Assembly (NCBI RefSeq): GCF_022631375.1
Contig: NZ_JALBGC010000004.1
Span: forward strand, 186,001 to 250,000
Origin: Hymenobacter cyanobacteriorum
GTDB taxonomy: Bacteria > Bacteroidota > Bacteroidia > Cytophagales > Hymenobacteraceae
Direction: 5' to 3'
DNA: 64,000 nt
Within the stretch, counting starts at the first letter, position 1, and each line of letters begins with the position of its first letter. Below, one piece after another: positions 24,049-32,874 of the stretch. The notes below the pieces were generated by a model, which was given only the letters and a program-made list of their open reading frames with translations, did not search any database and was not told the origin of the DNA. The position numbers were made by a program, and so were the translations under genes.

Positions 24049-24708
24049 TCAGGCCAACTGCAGTAGCAGGTGGTCGAGTTGCATCATCCCGTGAGCCAAT
24101 TGATTAGTTGACTGATAGTGCGTCGCCATCACTGCGTTGGGAGTATTGTCAATAGCTCCAACCCTGGGTCCCGCCCCCCGAAGCACTAATAAGCGGTTGA
24201 TGCCCGATACGATGGATGCGACTTGGCCATTAACAACGTAGCCTACGAGGCAGCCCTGGGGGTAGCGCTCGGTCAGGAAGTTCTCGATGCCGGTATCGAT
24301 GTAACGCCCTCGCTGTTCAGAAGCCCTCACCAGCGCTCCGTCAGGCTTTTGCCAATCAAACTCAGAAAGGTTTTTAGCTTCGGCGTAATAGTGCGTTTCG
24401 CGTGTACCATGCCAAGTAGAGAACTTAAAATCAACTTTAGGTGCGCTCAAAAAATCAGCTCCTTCATAGGTAATCTCCTCGTTAATAATCAGGGCCTGTG
24501 GGTTGACTGAAATTTGGCTGTTGTGCAGTACACGCGTGAGTTCGATAGAATCTATCAAGCAGCTGGTCAGGTTGTCTTCTTTCCAATACAGCTGGTATCG
24601 TTTGTCAGCAAGCATCTTAGTATAGCCCACGCATATTGCCTCCAAGCACTGCTGGATGAAACGGGCTCGAAAGCGGGCGAAAAGGGCGGAACTGATTCCC
24701 TGGCTCAT
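24049..24708 (-). CDS. Putative PD-(D/E)XK restriction nuclease paired with the adenine methylase
   Basis: 219 residues, ATG at 24708, ATGA overlap with the methylase stop. VDFKFSTWHGTRE followed by HYYAEAKNL gives Asp93, Glu110 and Lys112, the D...E-x-K arrangement of PD-(D/E)XK nucleases; both flanks look like beta strands, as in that fold. No helicase or recognition motif is seen. Coupled translation with a type IIG/IIL-like methylase suggests that it is the cleaving subunit of that system. I do not recognise a specific family, so nuclease activity is inferred from this motif and context. Confidence 0.65.
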   Translation of the reverse strand: MSQGISSALFARFRARFIQQCLEAICVGYTKMLADKRYQLYWKEDNLTSCLIDSIELTRVLHNSQISVNPQALIINEEITYEGADFLSAPKVDFKFSTWHGTRETHYYAEAKNLSEFDWQKPDGALVRASEQRGRYIDTGIENFLTERYPQGCLVGYVVNGQVASIVSGINRLLVLRGAGPRVGAIDNTPNAVMATHYQSTNQLAHGMMQLDHLLLQLA

Positions 24709-27700
24709 GCCATTTCAGCCAGAATCTCGGCAATCACCTCGTCGGCATCGTTAAGCGCACTAGCTGGTGACCAAAAGCGCTTTTCGTTCGGCTTTACCAA
24801 ATACACCGTGTCAGCCACGTAGTACTTGATGAAACGGCGGTAGTAAATGCTTTCGGCCTTTTCGTGGTACGTGTGGGCTTCAATGCGGCGTAGCAACTCA
24901 CCCAAGTCCCCTGCTGGCAGCTCGGTAACGGGGTCAGTAGCTGGGCGGCCGTCCAAATACAGCGCCACTACTTGCAGCGGCGTTTTGGGAGCCAACGTGA
25001 AGTAAGCAGCGCTGGCTTGCAGGTCTTCAGCTTGTAGGAATTGGTTGATGGTTTGGCAAAGCAGGGCGGCGTACTCGCGGCGCTCGGCCTCCACGGAAGG
25101 AGCGAAGGCATCGGACTTGCTGCGGTCTCGGAAAGCACCCAGTCGGTATTTTAGTACACTGTCGATGAGCAGACGGTCAGTAGCTGACAAGTTCAAGCCG
25201 TCACGGAGCAGCGTTTCAATGGCTTGCTCGGCCCGTTTCAATTCAATCGTGGGCTTTAGGAGATGCTTACTTAAAGCAATTATCTCATCAACTAAGGCAA
25301 CAATATGCTCCTTGGTAGCAGTTGGCAGGTCAAAGCAAAGACTCGGTATATTAAGCATCTCACCGGGTGATACCCGTTCGCGTTCCACGCCCCAATCCGA
25401 AGCGGTCAGGAACATTAAGTAGGCCGCAAGTGAGGAATTGAGGTAAGCCGTGAGTAGCTTCAACTCATCATCTTTACCGGGGGCAGAAATGCCGTAAATG
25501 GTGCGACGGAAAGAACAGTCATAGTCTAAGTAAGAGGCACAGAAATTTTTATCGGACTGTCCTTCTTTTACTAAAAGATGAGGAGAACGATAAAGCGCTG
25601 GCTTGGTTATAGGCCACAAGACCTTTGTAATCGGTAAGCCTGTTGCCCTGTCACGAGCATTATCAGCAGTGTAAGCTTTAGGAGTATAATAACGGTCTAA
25701 TCCTTGGGCATCAATAAAAGGCATTGAGGCTAGTATGTCGCTCGGGTACTTGTTCTTAGCTTTCGTTTTAGAGGTTTCAAAACCCACAGCTTTTACATAC
25801 CCTTCGCTGGTTAAGTAAGTGTCCAATGAGGGTCTGCTTGTCAGTTGCTTAATCAATCGAAAGTCGCGCTCAGTCCCCCACATAGCAATTTTCCAAATGT
25901 TAGTTGCGGGGTTCTGGCATTCGGTGCGAGGCAAGTGTTTTACATCAATTGGGTCAATTGCAATGCCATCGATAAGACGATTTTTAACCGTTGTGGTGGG
26001 TGTGTAATAGACTAATTGTGACGAAACAGCAGCTGGTTGCTGCTTGCGATACACTAAAACGCACACCGGTCGTTGAGCAGAGGCGAATAAGTTGCGTCCC
26101 CCTGTCTTCTTCGCCACGCGCCGTAACGCCGAAAAGTTATACACCTTCTCGACGTAGGTGTCATTGAACAGAAATCGACGGAAATTTTTGGAAGTGCTGT
26201 GGTTATTGAATAGAATCTTGCTGGTAGCAATAAGTGCAATCTGACCATCAGGGCACAGCACGGTGGCGCGGTGCAGGAAAGCCAGGACCATTTCACTCGC
26301 AAACTTCAATGGCTTCAGATATGCTTTGACATCTGCTGAGGGCTTGTTTGTGAATGGCGGGTTTCCCACCACTAGGTCGAAGGGTAGTTTCTCGAACGGC
26401 CCTGCTTCCAAGCTGCTCATCAGAAACAGGTTCCGGCCCTGCCGTTTGGTGTCAGTGTTGCCTGGGCGGTAAATCAGATAAGGAAAGTGAACCTCGTGCC
26501 ACAGCGTTTTGGGGTTCAGCCGGTCTAGCATAGCGAGGTAGATGCTGAAAGCGGCCACTTTGATGGCTTCCGCTTTAATCTCAATCCCAAAGATGTTATC
26601 TAGCACCAACTGCTGTACGGTGTCAAAGGACAGGGTTTTTGACGGATGAGTGAACTCCCAGCGGTCAAGCAAACGGTTGAGGGCATCCACCAAAAAGATA
26701 CCCGACCCACAAGTCGGGTCCAAGGTGCGGATGTCGTAGCGAGCATTGCCGCTTGAGGGGTAGGGCAACACCTCATTCAGCACAAACTCGGCTAGGGCAT
26801 GCGGGGTGTAGAAAGCCCCTATTTCCTTCATATGCTCGGCCCCATCTTCCTGCCGCAGGAAATCTTCGTAGATTTCGCTAATGAGCTGAATAGGAATTAC
26901 TTCAAAGTCGAAAATGCGCCAATCGGGAAACAAAACCTGCTGGGCGGTGGGCAATTCGGTATAGAAGCAGGCTCGCAGAGCAGTCAGATGCTCGGGGGTA
27001 ACCATTTCCCGTTCATTGGGCGCTACCGGGCACAGATTACCATTGAAAACCGTTTCCAGCTTTTCAAACAGCGCGTAAGTAGCATTCTTATCAGTCAGGA
27101 CTTTGAAGTACGAGTCTGCTGCGGGATGATACTGCCGATAAAACTCTGGGGTCGTGGCTTTACGGTCTTCCAGATACAAAATGAAAAGTGAGCGTAGCAA
27201 CAGGTCGTGAATGATGGACACATCCAAGCCCGCCATGCGCAGGAGCTGACGAGTGGTTTTGAGGTTAGCGGCGAGCTGCTCATTGACGCGGGTTTTGGAC
27301 TGTACCTGCTTGGCAAACTTCTCCTCTTCCCAAAATGCCCCCGACTCAATAGCAATCTTACCGAATACCTCGGACAGCTCTTTTAAGGCTGCCTGTGCTT
27401 CCACAGAAGCATGAAACAATTGTAATTCTTTTTCTGCTTGGGTGTCGGTGGGGCTTTTTGGCGTTTCGTAGCAGTTGTATACCCGCACTTCGGTAGGGCT
27501 CTCCACATAGAGAAACGGTACCTTGCCTTGGTTCCATACCTTGCGCTGGAGCCTAACCACCGCCTTTATCGTTTCGGGCAAAAAGTCGGTAACAGCTTTA
27601 AAGTAGATAGCGGGCTGTTCTCCTGAAAAGTAGATTTTATCAACGCCGTCCGCGCCGGTCGCATCGGCGCTGAACCGGTCGGCCTGCTTGAGGTAGTGGC

Positions 27701-27794
27701 GTTGTAAGGCCGTTAGGTTGGCCCGGTCGTTGCGTCGGTCGATGAGGCCATCCTTGAAACCTAGTTGGTCAACAACGGAGAAGTAGGTGGTCAT
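24705..27794 (-). CDS. Large N6-adenine DNA methyltransferase, Eco57I/type IIG-like
   Basis: 1029 residues, ATG at 27794, ATGA overlaps at both ends. Helical N-terminal ~300 residues lead to EIGAFYTP (~325-332), motif I LDPTCGSGIFL (~358-368) binding S-adenosylmethionine, and the catalytic motif IV NPPF (~478-481). A C-terminal specificity-like region follows (~640-900, with SPGEMLNIPSLCFDLP near the end of the target-recognition part). The layout matches Eco57I-type and PglX-like methylases. I see no clear nuclease motif at the N-terminus, and a separate PD-(D/E)XK protein is encoded next, so modification and cleavage may be on separate chains. Modification of host DNA is the expected role. 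Confidence 0.88.
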   Translation of the reverse strand: MTTYFSVVDQLGFKDGLIDRRNDRANLTALQRHYLKQADRFSADATGADGVDKIYFSGEQPAIYFKAVTDFLPETIKAVVRLQRKVWNQGKVPFLYVESPTEVRVYNCYETPKSPTDTQAEKELQLFHASVEAQAALKELSEVFGKIAIESGAFWEEEKFAKQVQSKTRVNEQLAANLKTTRQLLRMAGLDVSIIHDLLLRSLFILYLEDRKATTPEFYRQYHPAADSYFKVLTDKNATYALFEKLETVFNGNLCPVAPNEREMVTPEHLTALRACFYTELPTAQQVLFPDWRIFDFEVIPIQLISEIYEDFLRQEDGAEHMKEIGAFYTPHALAEFVLNEVLPYPSSGNARYDIRTLDPTCGSGIFLVDALNRLLDRWEFTHPSKTLSFDTVQQLVLDNIFGIEIKAEAIKVAAFSIYLAMLDRLNPKTLWHEVHFPYLIYRPGNTDTKRQGRNLFLMSSLEAGPFEKLPFDLVVGNPPFTNKPSADVKAYLKPLKFASEMVLAFLHRATVLCPDGQIALIATSKILFNNHSTSKNFRRFLFNDTYVEKVYNFSALRRVAKKTGGRNLFASAQRPVCVLVYRKQQPAAVSSQLVYYTPTTTVKNRLIDGIAIDPIDVKHLPRTECQNPATNIWKIAMWGTERDFRLIKQLTSRPSLDTYLTSEGYVKAVGFETSKTKAKNKYPSDILASMPFIDAQGLDRYYTPKAYTADNARDRATGLPITKVLWPITKPALYRSPHLLVKEGQSDKNFCASYLDYDCSFRRTIYGISAPGKDDELKLLTAYLNSSLAAYLMFLTASDWGVERERVSPGEMLNIPSLCFDLPTATKEHIVALVDEIIALSKHLLKPTIELKRAEQAIETLLRDGLNLSATDRLLIDSVLKYRLGAFRDRSKSDAFAPSVEAERREYAALLCQTINQFLQAEDLQASAAYFTLAPKTPLQVVALYLDGRPATDPVTELPAGDLGELLRRIEAHTYHEKAESIYYRRFIKYYVADTVYLVKPNEKRFWSPASALNDADEVIAEILAEMA

Positions 27795-28564
27795 GACTTA
27801 GGAATTAAACGGTCTAATCGTTGCTCAATGCCTTGCAGACGCTCGTTGAGTAGCGGAAAACTGTCTTGGTACACGGTGGGAAATCCTACGAAAGCTGCCA
27901 TCTCCCATGCCTCCAGCACTTCGGCCAAGTCCAAGCTGTACGGGGAAAAGGTGGGGTTATCAGATGTCAGAATGAGGCGGGCCGGGCGGGCGGCATCACG
28001 GGTGATGCGTTTGAATACGACTCCGGCATTTTTAGTCACGAGTATGTATCGGTTGCCATCCTGTAGGTTGCGGGCATATTCCACAAAGCGACCAATTAGA
28101 ATGTATCCATCGTGGATGGGTGGCATCGAGTCACCCTGCACATCGAAGGCGCGGTAGGTACCCGGCCCTAACTTAGGCAAGCGAAAATGGGGCAGCCGCT
28201 CGATGAACTCCGCTTGGTTAAACTCACTGGCATAACCTGCTACAGCTGCTACTGGCACGTACTGAATATTTTCCTGTTGTTCTTCTCCTACCGTGATGGC
28301 CAACACGCGCACATCTTTCTGCAACGCAGGTTGGGGCTCCGGTGACTGCCGGAAAAGTGGTGGTGCAGCTAGTTGGCCACGAACTAGCATTTCGGCACTC
28401 ACCTGAAAAAAGTCCGCCAGCTTTAACAGGATGCTAGCCGATGGTTCCGATTTTCCATTTTCATAGTAGGCGTAAGTAGACCTTTTCAGCCCTAGCGCAC
28501 TAGCGGCTGCTTCTTGTGTGAGCTTACGCTCTTTACGCAACGAAGTCAAGTTCTTAGCGAACAT
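27791..28564 (-). CDS. LexA-like XRE-S24 repressor heading the methylase/nuclease operon
   Basis: 257 residues, ATG at 28564. An XRE helix-turn-helix (~5-60: LTQEAAASALGLKRSTYAYYENG) is joined to a peptidase S24 domain with a full set of self-cleavage residues: Ala109-Gly110 in VAAVAGYA, nucleophile Ser146 in VQGDSMPP, and Lys185 in VVFKRIT. Such proteins (LexA, CI) cut themselves when RecA filaments form, so this operon could be induced by DNA damage. The stop overlaps the methylase start by four bases. Paired repeats at the start codon (28561-28596) are probable operators. It could be a captured phage repressor now serving as an R-M controller. Confidence 0.85.
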   Translation of the reverse strand: MFAKNLTSLRKERKLTQEAAASALGLKRSTYAYYENGKSEPSASILLKLADFFQVSAEMLVRGQLAAPPLFRQSPEPQPALQKDVRVLAITVGEEQQENIQYVPVAAVAGYASEFNQAEFIERLPHFRLPKLGPGTYRAFDVQGDSMPPIHDGYILIGRFVEYARNLQDGNRYILVTKNAGVVFKRITRDAARPARLILTSDNPTFSPYSLDLAEVLEAWEMAAFVGFPTVYQDSFPLLNERLQGIEQRLDRLIPKS

Positions 28565-28596
28565 TTGTCAGGAATTGCCACAAATGTCGGGAATTT
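28561..28596 (-). promoter_or_regulatory. Probable operator/promoter of the XRE-S24-led operon
   Basis: ACATTTGT (28561-28568) and ACAAATGT (28580-28587) are perfect inverted repeats covering the start codon. TGTCAGGAATT (28566-28576) and TGTCGGGAATT (28586-28596) are direct repeats exactly 20 bases apart. On the minus strand GACATTTG, one base off TAnnTTTG, falls inside. Autoregulation by the encoded repressor is inferred. Confidence 0.6.
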
Positions 28597-28648
28597 TGGA
28601 GAAACTTCTCGTATGTACGGTTTCGGGCCAAAAATGGCTCAGAAACAA

Positions 28649-28810
28649 TCATAAAGCCTTTTTATCTGACAAATGGCTTAATTGGCGGCCTTCAGACGGC
28701 TGCTGAAGTTGCGCGAAGCCGTGGGCTATTAATGCAAAGCCGCCCCCGGCTTTTAACTCATCGAGAAACTGCCTTTGCTCGGCGTAGCTGGTCGCGGGAT
28801 TTGATGACGC
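28649..28810 (-). pseudogene. Possible C-terminal remnant of a VRR-NUC nuclease
   Basis: The minus frame reads SYAEQRQFLDELKAGGGFAL then HGFAQLQ. This resembles the end of VRR-NUC domains of phage nucleases (P-EQ-FL--L---GG-A-V---). The upstream part of the frame has no domain character and no credible start. VRR-NUC genes often accompany phage dnaB, and a dnaB fragment lies next to it. The resemblance is short, so this is tentative. Confidence 0.35.
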
Positions 28811-28896
28811 CGGGCGGCTACGGGAATGGCAGCGGGTTAGAAAGTGGGGTGCTCGAAGGTTGAGGTGGGAAGTGCGTGGACTGGGCCGGCAGCGAG

Positions 28897-29108
28897 GTCC
28901 TGAAAGCTGCCACGGTGCATAGAGCAAGCTACAATTACCTCATTGGTGGCGCTATTACGGTGCTTGGCTACGTCGAAAAGGATGGTATCAGCGGTGGGGT
29001 GCCGTCCTCATAATTGGTGATAGTATAGTATTCACCGCGCTAGAGGAAGACTATGCAGTCGGCGTCCTGCTCCAGGCTGCCAGATTTGTGTAGGTCGGAG
29101 AGCATTAG
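28897..29108 (-). pseudogene. Degenerate copy of the 3' end of the phage dnaB gene
   Basis: About 210 bases align with the 3' part of the intact dnaB gene (about 29956-30167): for example GATGGTATC-(A/G)-GCGGT and GCAGTCGGCGTCCTGCTCCA are shared. The translation keeps SLEQDADCIVFL but is interrupted by stop codons. It is a decayed duplicate on the same strand as the intact gene, with the methyltransferase gene between the copies. Confidence 0.8.
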
Positions 29109-29158
29109 ATGATGCTCGCAATGTCTCTCACCCCGAGAAATTTGGGGCTCCAAGGACC

Positions 29159-29809
29159 TTATGGAACTACGTCGAAAATATTAGCTGACTTTTGGTTAGC
29201 CTCAAACACGGCGCGGGCGAAGCCGGCGGGCGTGGCAGAGCGCAGATTGGCGCGGTTCTTTGAGTCGGGCAGGTTGTGCATTTTGGAGCCGAGGATAGGG
29301 ACTACGGCCTTGTGCTCAGGTAGCTGGAATCCGCCGCCGGTCCACAGGCAGGTGCGTTTGGTGTAAGCTTCGCTGAGCTGGCGCTCCGCGGGCAGGTAGC
29401 CAGCATAGTCGCAGGGGTCGAAACGGAAGTCTGGGGGGCGCCAATAGGTACTGACGGTGCTCACCGGGTTCTCGATAAAGTAGGGACACTGGCACCAGGC
29501 GGCGAGGCGGGCAGACCATTCGAACAGCTGCAGGGCCTTGATGACGCTGCCGAGGCCCTTGCGGCGGAAGTGGGCGCGTCCGGAAATAGCGGTGTCGGTG
29601 CATGGCGGGAAGAAGGCGGCGAAGGCTACGGGGCCGTAGGGCGGCAGCCACTCGTGCACGTCGATGCCAACGCGAATGATGTTGCCCTCGCGGGTTTCGC
29701 CGGGCGGGTGCTGCAGGTCGACGCAGTAGCAGAGGTAGCCGGCATCGGCCCATGGCTGTACCAGGGTGGTGGTGAGGTCGAAGCAGCTGATGACGATGGG
29801 GGTAGGCAT
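29159..29809 (-). CDS. Phage-type DNA cytosine methyltransferase-like protein
   Basis: 216 residues, ATG at 29809. PTPIVISCFDLT near the N-terminus, FFPPCTDTAISG (the Pro-Cys site), PYFIENPVSTV (the ENP motif) and a C-terminal ERQLSEAYTKRTCLWTGGGF plus DSKNRANLRSATPAGFARAVFEAN match a short family of phage cytosine-methyltransferase-like proteins. The family has the PC and ENP/ENV motifs of C5 methyltransferases but is much smaller than typical enzymes. It may protect phage DNA from host restriction. It follows dnaB after a 118-base gap in the leftward early operon; a 45-base fragment of a second copy lies at 24 kb. Confidence 0.78.
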   Translation of the reverse strand: MPTPIVISCFDLTTTLVQPWADAGYLCYCVDLQHPPGETREGNIIRVGIDVHEWLPPYGPVAFAAFFPPCTDTAISGRAHFRRKGLGSVIKALQLFEWSARLAAWCQCPYFIENPVSTVSTYWRPPDFRFDPCDYAGYLPAERQLSEAYTKRTCLWTGGGFQLPEHKAVVPILGSKMHNLPDSKNRANLRSATPAGFARAVFEANQKSANIFDVVP

Positions 29810-29927
29810 GAAGGATGGCGGAAATGGTATCGGAATTGATTTCTTGAAACGTGCGCCAAAACATTGGTTTAGCGTGCATTGGATTTCGGAATGGGTTTCG
29901 GAATTTGGGCCGCTTCCACTAGGGTAT

Positions 29928-31346
29928 TCAGAAGCTGACGGGTGTTGCTGTCAGGTCCTGAAAAGTGCCGCGGCGGAGGTTGCAGGCAGCTATTACCTCG
30001 TCGGTGGCGCCGTTGCGGTGTTTGGCCATGTCGAACAGGATGGTATCGGCGGTAGCGGTGCCATCTTCGTACTCGGCGATGTTGTAGTATTCGCCGCGCC
30101 AGAGGAAGACGATGCAGTCGGCGTCCTGCTCCAGGCTGCCGGACTCGCGCAGGTCGGAGAGCATGGGGCGTTTGTCGCCGCCGCGTTTTTCCACGTCGCG
30201 GGAGAGTTGGGAAAGGGCAATGACGGGGGCGTTGAGCTCCTTGGCCAGTTCCTTGAGGCCGCGGCTGATGCTACCCACCTCCTGCTCCCGGTTGCCTTTG
30301 GTGTCGCCACGCATGAGCTGGATGTAGTCGACCAGGACCAGGCTCAGCGGATACTGGGCGTGAAGGCGGGCGCACTTGGCGCGTAGCTGCTGGATGCTGA
30401 GGCCGGGCGTGTCGTCGAGGTGGAGGCGGTGGCCGTGGGTGCTCAGGCGCTGGGCTTGGTGGCGGATGTGGGCCACTTGCTCCAGGCCGCCGGGAAGGTT
30501 GCCGCGGCGCAGGTCGGAATTGCTGTAGCCGGGGACTTCGCTGGCCACCATGCGTTGCATGAGTTGCAGCGTAGGCATTTCGAGGCTGAAAATGGCGGTG
30601 TGGTGGCTATGGTCGAGAGCAGCGGTGCGGGCGAAGTGCAGCAGGGCGGCCGTTTTGCCCATCGCGGGGCGGGCGGCCAGGATAACCAGGTCGCCGGGCT
30701 GCCAGCCGCCGGTGAGGCCGTCGAGTTGGGTGAGGCCGGTGGGGACACCCGTGAGGCCGCGTTGCTGCACGGCCTGGGCAAGGCGGTCGAACGTGGGGCT
30801 GAAAGCGGCGGCGGCGGTTTGGCCGGGGCGGGTTTCGAGCGTTCGGTTGAGGCTGGTGAGGTGAGTTTGGGCGGTGGCCAGCAGTTCCAGCGGGTCGCGG
30901 GTGTCGTCGTAGCCGTGGGCGGCCAGCTCGGTGCCGGCGCGGATAACGACGCGGCGGGCGTGCTGCTCCTGCAGAATGCGGCAGTGAGTGTCGAAGTGCG
31001 CGGCCGAGTTGATGCGCATGGTCAGCTGGGCCACGAAGACGGGGCCACCGATGCGCTGCAGGGTGCCCCGGTGACGCAGCTGCTGCACCACGGTGAGTTG
31101 GTCGGCGTGGTCACCGCGGGTTACCAGGTCGCGGATAGCCAGGTAGACCTGCTGGTGGGCGGTGGAGTAGAATACTTCCTCCGTGGGCAGGGTGACGAGC
31201 AGGGCGCGCTGGGCGTCGGCTTCGAGGAGAGCGGCGCCGAGTACGGCGGCTTCGAGGTCCAGGGCCTGCGGGGGCAGCTGGCCGGTGGTGGGGGCGGAAA
31301 TGCCGGGGCGGCGGGCGGAGTAGGGTTTGGGGCGGTCTTCGGGCAT
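29928..31346 (-). CDS. dnaB: Phage replicative DNA helicase, DnaB family
   Basis: 472 residues, ATG at 31346. The N-terminal primase-interaction domain (LPPQALDLEAAVLGAALLEADAQ) is followed by the RecA-like motor: GGWQPGDLVILAARPAMGKT (Walker A), FSLEM, LVLVDYIQLM (Walker B), LSQLSR and ESGSLEQDADCIVFL. This is a complete hexameric replication-fork helicase. The predicted product fits a phage or plasmid-borne DnaB rather than the chromosomal gene because it sits between a DUF1376-type replication protein gene and a phage methyltransferase. It is in one leftward operon with them. Confidence 0.92.
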   Translation of the reverse strand: MPEDRPKPYSARRPGISAPTTGQLPPQALDLEAAVLGAALLEADAQRALLVTLPTEEVFYSTAHQQVYLAIRDLVTRGDHADQLTVVQQLRHRGTLQRIGGPVFVAQLTMRINSAAHFDTHCRILQEQHARRVVIRAGTELAAHGYDDTRDPLELLATAQTHLTSLNRTLETRPGQTAAAAFSPTFDRLAQAVQQRGLTGVPTGLTQLDGLTGGWQPGDLVILAARPAMGKTAALLHFARTAALDHSHHTAIFSLEMPTLQLMQRMVASEVPGYSNSDLRRGNLPGGLEQVAHIRHQAQRLSTHGHRLHLDDTPGLSIQQLRAKCARLHAQYPLSLVLVDYIQLMRGDTKGNREQEVGSISRGLKELAKELNAPVIALSQLSRDVEKRGGDKRPMLSDLRESGSLEQDADCIVFLWRGEYYNIAEYEDGTATADTILFDMAKHRNGATDEVIAACNLRRGTFQDLTATPVSF

Positions 31347-31358
31347 GGTGGGTTTGGG

Positions 31359-32174
31359 TTAGCTCCAGCGGGCAGGGTCGGTGGATTTGGGGGCGGTGCG
31401 GGCGCGGGCCGGGGCTGGCGGGCCGGTGCCGGTTCGGGTGGCGGCCGTGGCCTGGAATTGTGGGCGGCGGCGCATCCAGTTGCGGAAGGAGGCACGCCAG
31501 TCGACCATCAGGGTTTTGCCGCTGACGCGCCAGCCGTTGCTTTCGTAGTGGTCGTGGAAGGTGGCGGCCTCGGTCTGGGCGTCGGCGCTGGCGGGGTACT
31601 GCGCGGCGGCGTAGTCCTGGACTTCGGCCAGCGTGGGCGGCACGCTACCCTTGGGACGCTTGCCGGCCGGCTTTTCAACTTTCTTTTCGGCGGCGGGCGC
31701 GGGTGGGGCGGTGTCAGCCGCCTCTCTCTCTATTACCGAAGTTGTAATTGAAGATGAAAATGAAGGGGTTGGAATTTGCTTAACCCGGGTGGTTGCTTTT
31801 TGCTTGGGCTTTTGGTTAAGTAAATTGGGGTTACCGCCCTTTTTACCCGCTTCCGTGCGTACCCGGCGCAGGTTCTCATCTTTGACCATGCGGCGGCAAA
31901 ACAGCGCGCCGTCGGACTCGCGGCGGCTGGCCACGCCGTAGGTTAGGAGGGTGGTTAGAATTTGGTTGGCCGTTTGGTTATCCAAACCGAGGCGGCGGGC
32001 AATGACAGCATCTGGCATGGGCTGGCCGTTGACGAGGAGCACGCCGCGTTCGTCGCTGTCGTGCATCATCAGCAGCAGCTCGAACCAAGCCCCGCGCTGC
32101 GCGAGGTCGAGGGCCTGGACGCCCTGGTCCTTGTGCCAGTCGCCGGGGTAGAATTGGATGGCCGGGAGTTTCAT
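31359..32174 (-). CDS. DUF1376-like phage replication protein (helicase-loader/initiator type)
   Basis: 271 residues, ATG at 32174. It begins KLPAIQFYPGDWHKDQGVQALDLAQRGAW, the typical YPGDW start of DUF1376-like proteins, with a winged-helix-like segment to ~residue 100 (MPDAVIARRLGLDNQTANQILTTLL). A basic Gln/Lys linker and a low-complexity part follow, and the C-terminal ~70 residues (AATFHDHYESNGW, DWRASFRNWMRR) resemble the end of phage DnaT/helicase-loader-like proteins. It lies directly upstream of dnaB (12 bases), consistent with origin binding or helicase loading. The start overlaps the preceding gene by four bases. Confidence 0.8.
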   Translation of the reverse strand: MKLPAIQFYPGDWHKDQGVQALDLAQRGAWFELLLMMHDSDERGVLLVNGQPMPDAVIARRLGLDNQTANQILTTLLTYGVASRRESDGALFCRRMVKDENLRRVRTEAGKKGGNPNLLNQKPKQKATTRVKQIPTPSFSSSITTSVIEREAADTAPPAPAAEKKVEKPAGKRPKGSVPPTLAEVQDYAAAQYPASADAQTEAATFHDHYESNGWRVSGKTLMVDWRASFRNWMRRRPQFQATAATRTGTGPPAPARARTAPKSTDPARWS

Positions 32175-32758
32175 GCGCGCGGTGGCGTGGGCACCAGAAG
32201 GGCGTTGGTGGTGGCGGGCTGCTCGAATAAATCAAGCTGGCGGTAGTCGGTGCATTTGCCGCGCAGGGCGGCTTCGACTTCGGTGAGGGCTGTGGCCAGG
32301 GTGGTTTCCAGCAGGCCGGTGTAGGGGTAGCTGGCCTGCTCGTCGTCGAACGACTGGTAGGGCGTGGTCAGGTTGAGCACCCGACCGCCGGTTAGCTCGC
32401 GCTGGCCGATGAGCGTGACGCCGCTTTGACTGCGGCCCATCGAGAAGCCGGTGACGGTAAAGGGCTCGAACAGCGCGGGCAGCTCCTCGGACTCGTCGGG
32501 CCAGAAATCGGGCGTCTCGGTCAACTGCTCAGCCAATAGGCAGAGGTGCGGGACTAGACGGTTCAGGGCGTGGGTCAGGTCGGGGTGAACCTGCTCGGCG
32601 CATGTTAAAGCGAAGGCGCGGGGTGGGGCCTCCTGCGTGCGCTGCTCGGTGAATTCGCAGGTCAGGTGCTGGTCTTTGACTTTGACTTTCTGAATGGTGA
32701 TGATGGAAGTAATGGCCTCCGGACTATCCGGGCCCACAATTGGGAGTAGCTGGGACAT
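32171..32758 (-). CDS. Hypothetical phage early protein
   Basis: 195 residues from the ATG at 32758; an upstream extension of the frame is Gly/Pro-rich and unlikely. SIITIQKVKVKDQHLTCEF near the start and FSMGRSQSGVTLIGQRELTGGRVLNLTTPYQSF look beta-rich; the end is RQLDLFEQP. I recognise no family. The four-base overlap with the DUF1376-like gene suggests coupled expression in the replication operon. Confidence 0.6.
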   Translation of the reverse strand: MSQLLPIVGPDSPEAITSIITIQKVKVKDQHLTCEFTEQRTQEAPPRAFALTCAEQVHPDLTHALNRLVPHLCLLAEQLTETPDFWPDESEELPALFEPFTVTGFSMGRSQSGVTLIGQRELTGGRVLNLTTPYQSFDDEQASYPYTGLLETTLATALTEVEAALRGKCTDYRQLDLFEQPATTNALLVPTPPRA

Positions 32759-32874
32759 TGGGGAACGGGGAATTGAGCCGCCTGTACCGGCAGCGGGTGG
32801 GGCCACCGTTTCGGGTAGCGGATTAAGACAGGTGCAATGGGAAGCGGCGGCCGATGGCGCGAGGCTTGGGGGCG

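Noticed and set aside
8851..28564. Known BREX, DISARM, Zorya, CBASS or retron systems
   Set aside because: The methylase resembles PglX in outline, but PglZ, BrxC and BrxL are absent. No cyclase, reverse transcriptase, MotAB-like or PLD-DUF1998 set is present.
29815..29900. Short direct repeats of TTTCGGAAT before the methyltransferase gene
   Set aside because: Only two full copies, irregular spacing and no palindrome; too weak to call an operator.
30420..31751. 443-codon Gly/Ala/Val-rich plus-strand frame opposite dnaB
   Set aside because: Shadow of the dnaB and DUF1376-type genes; no recognisable domain.
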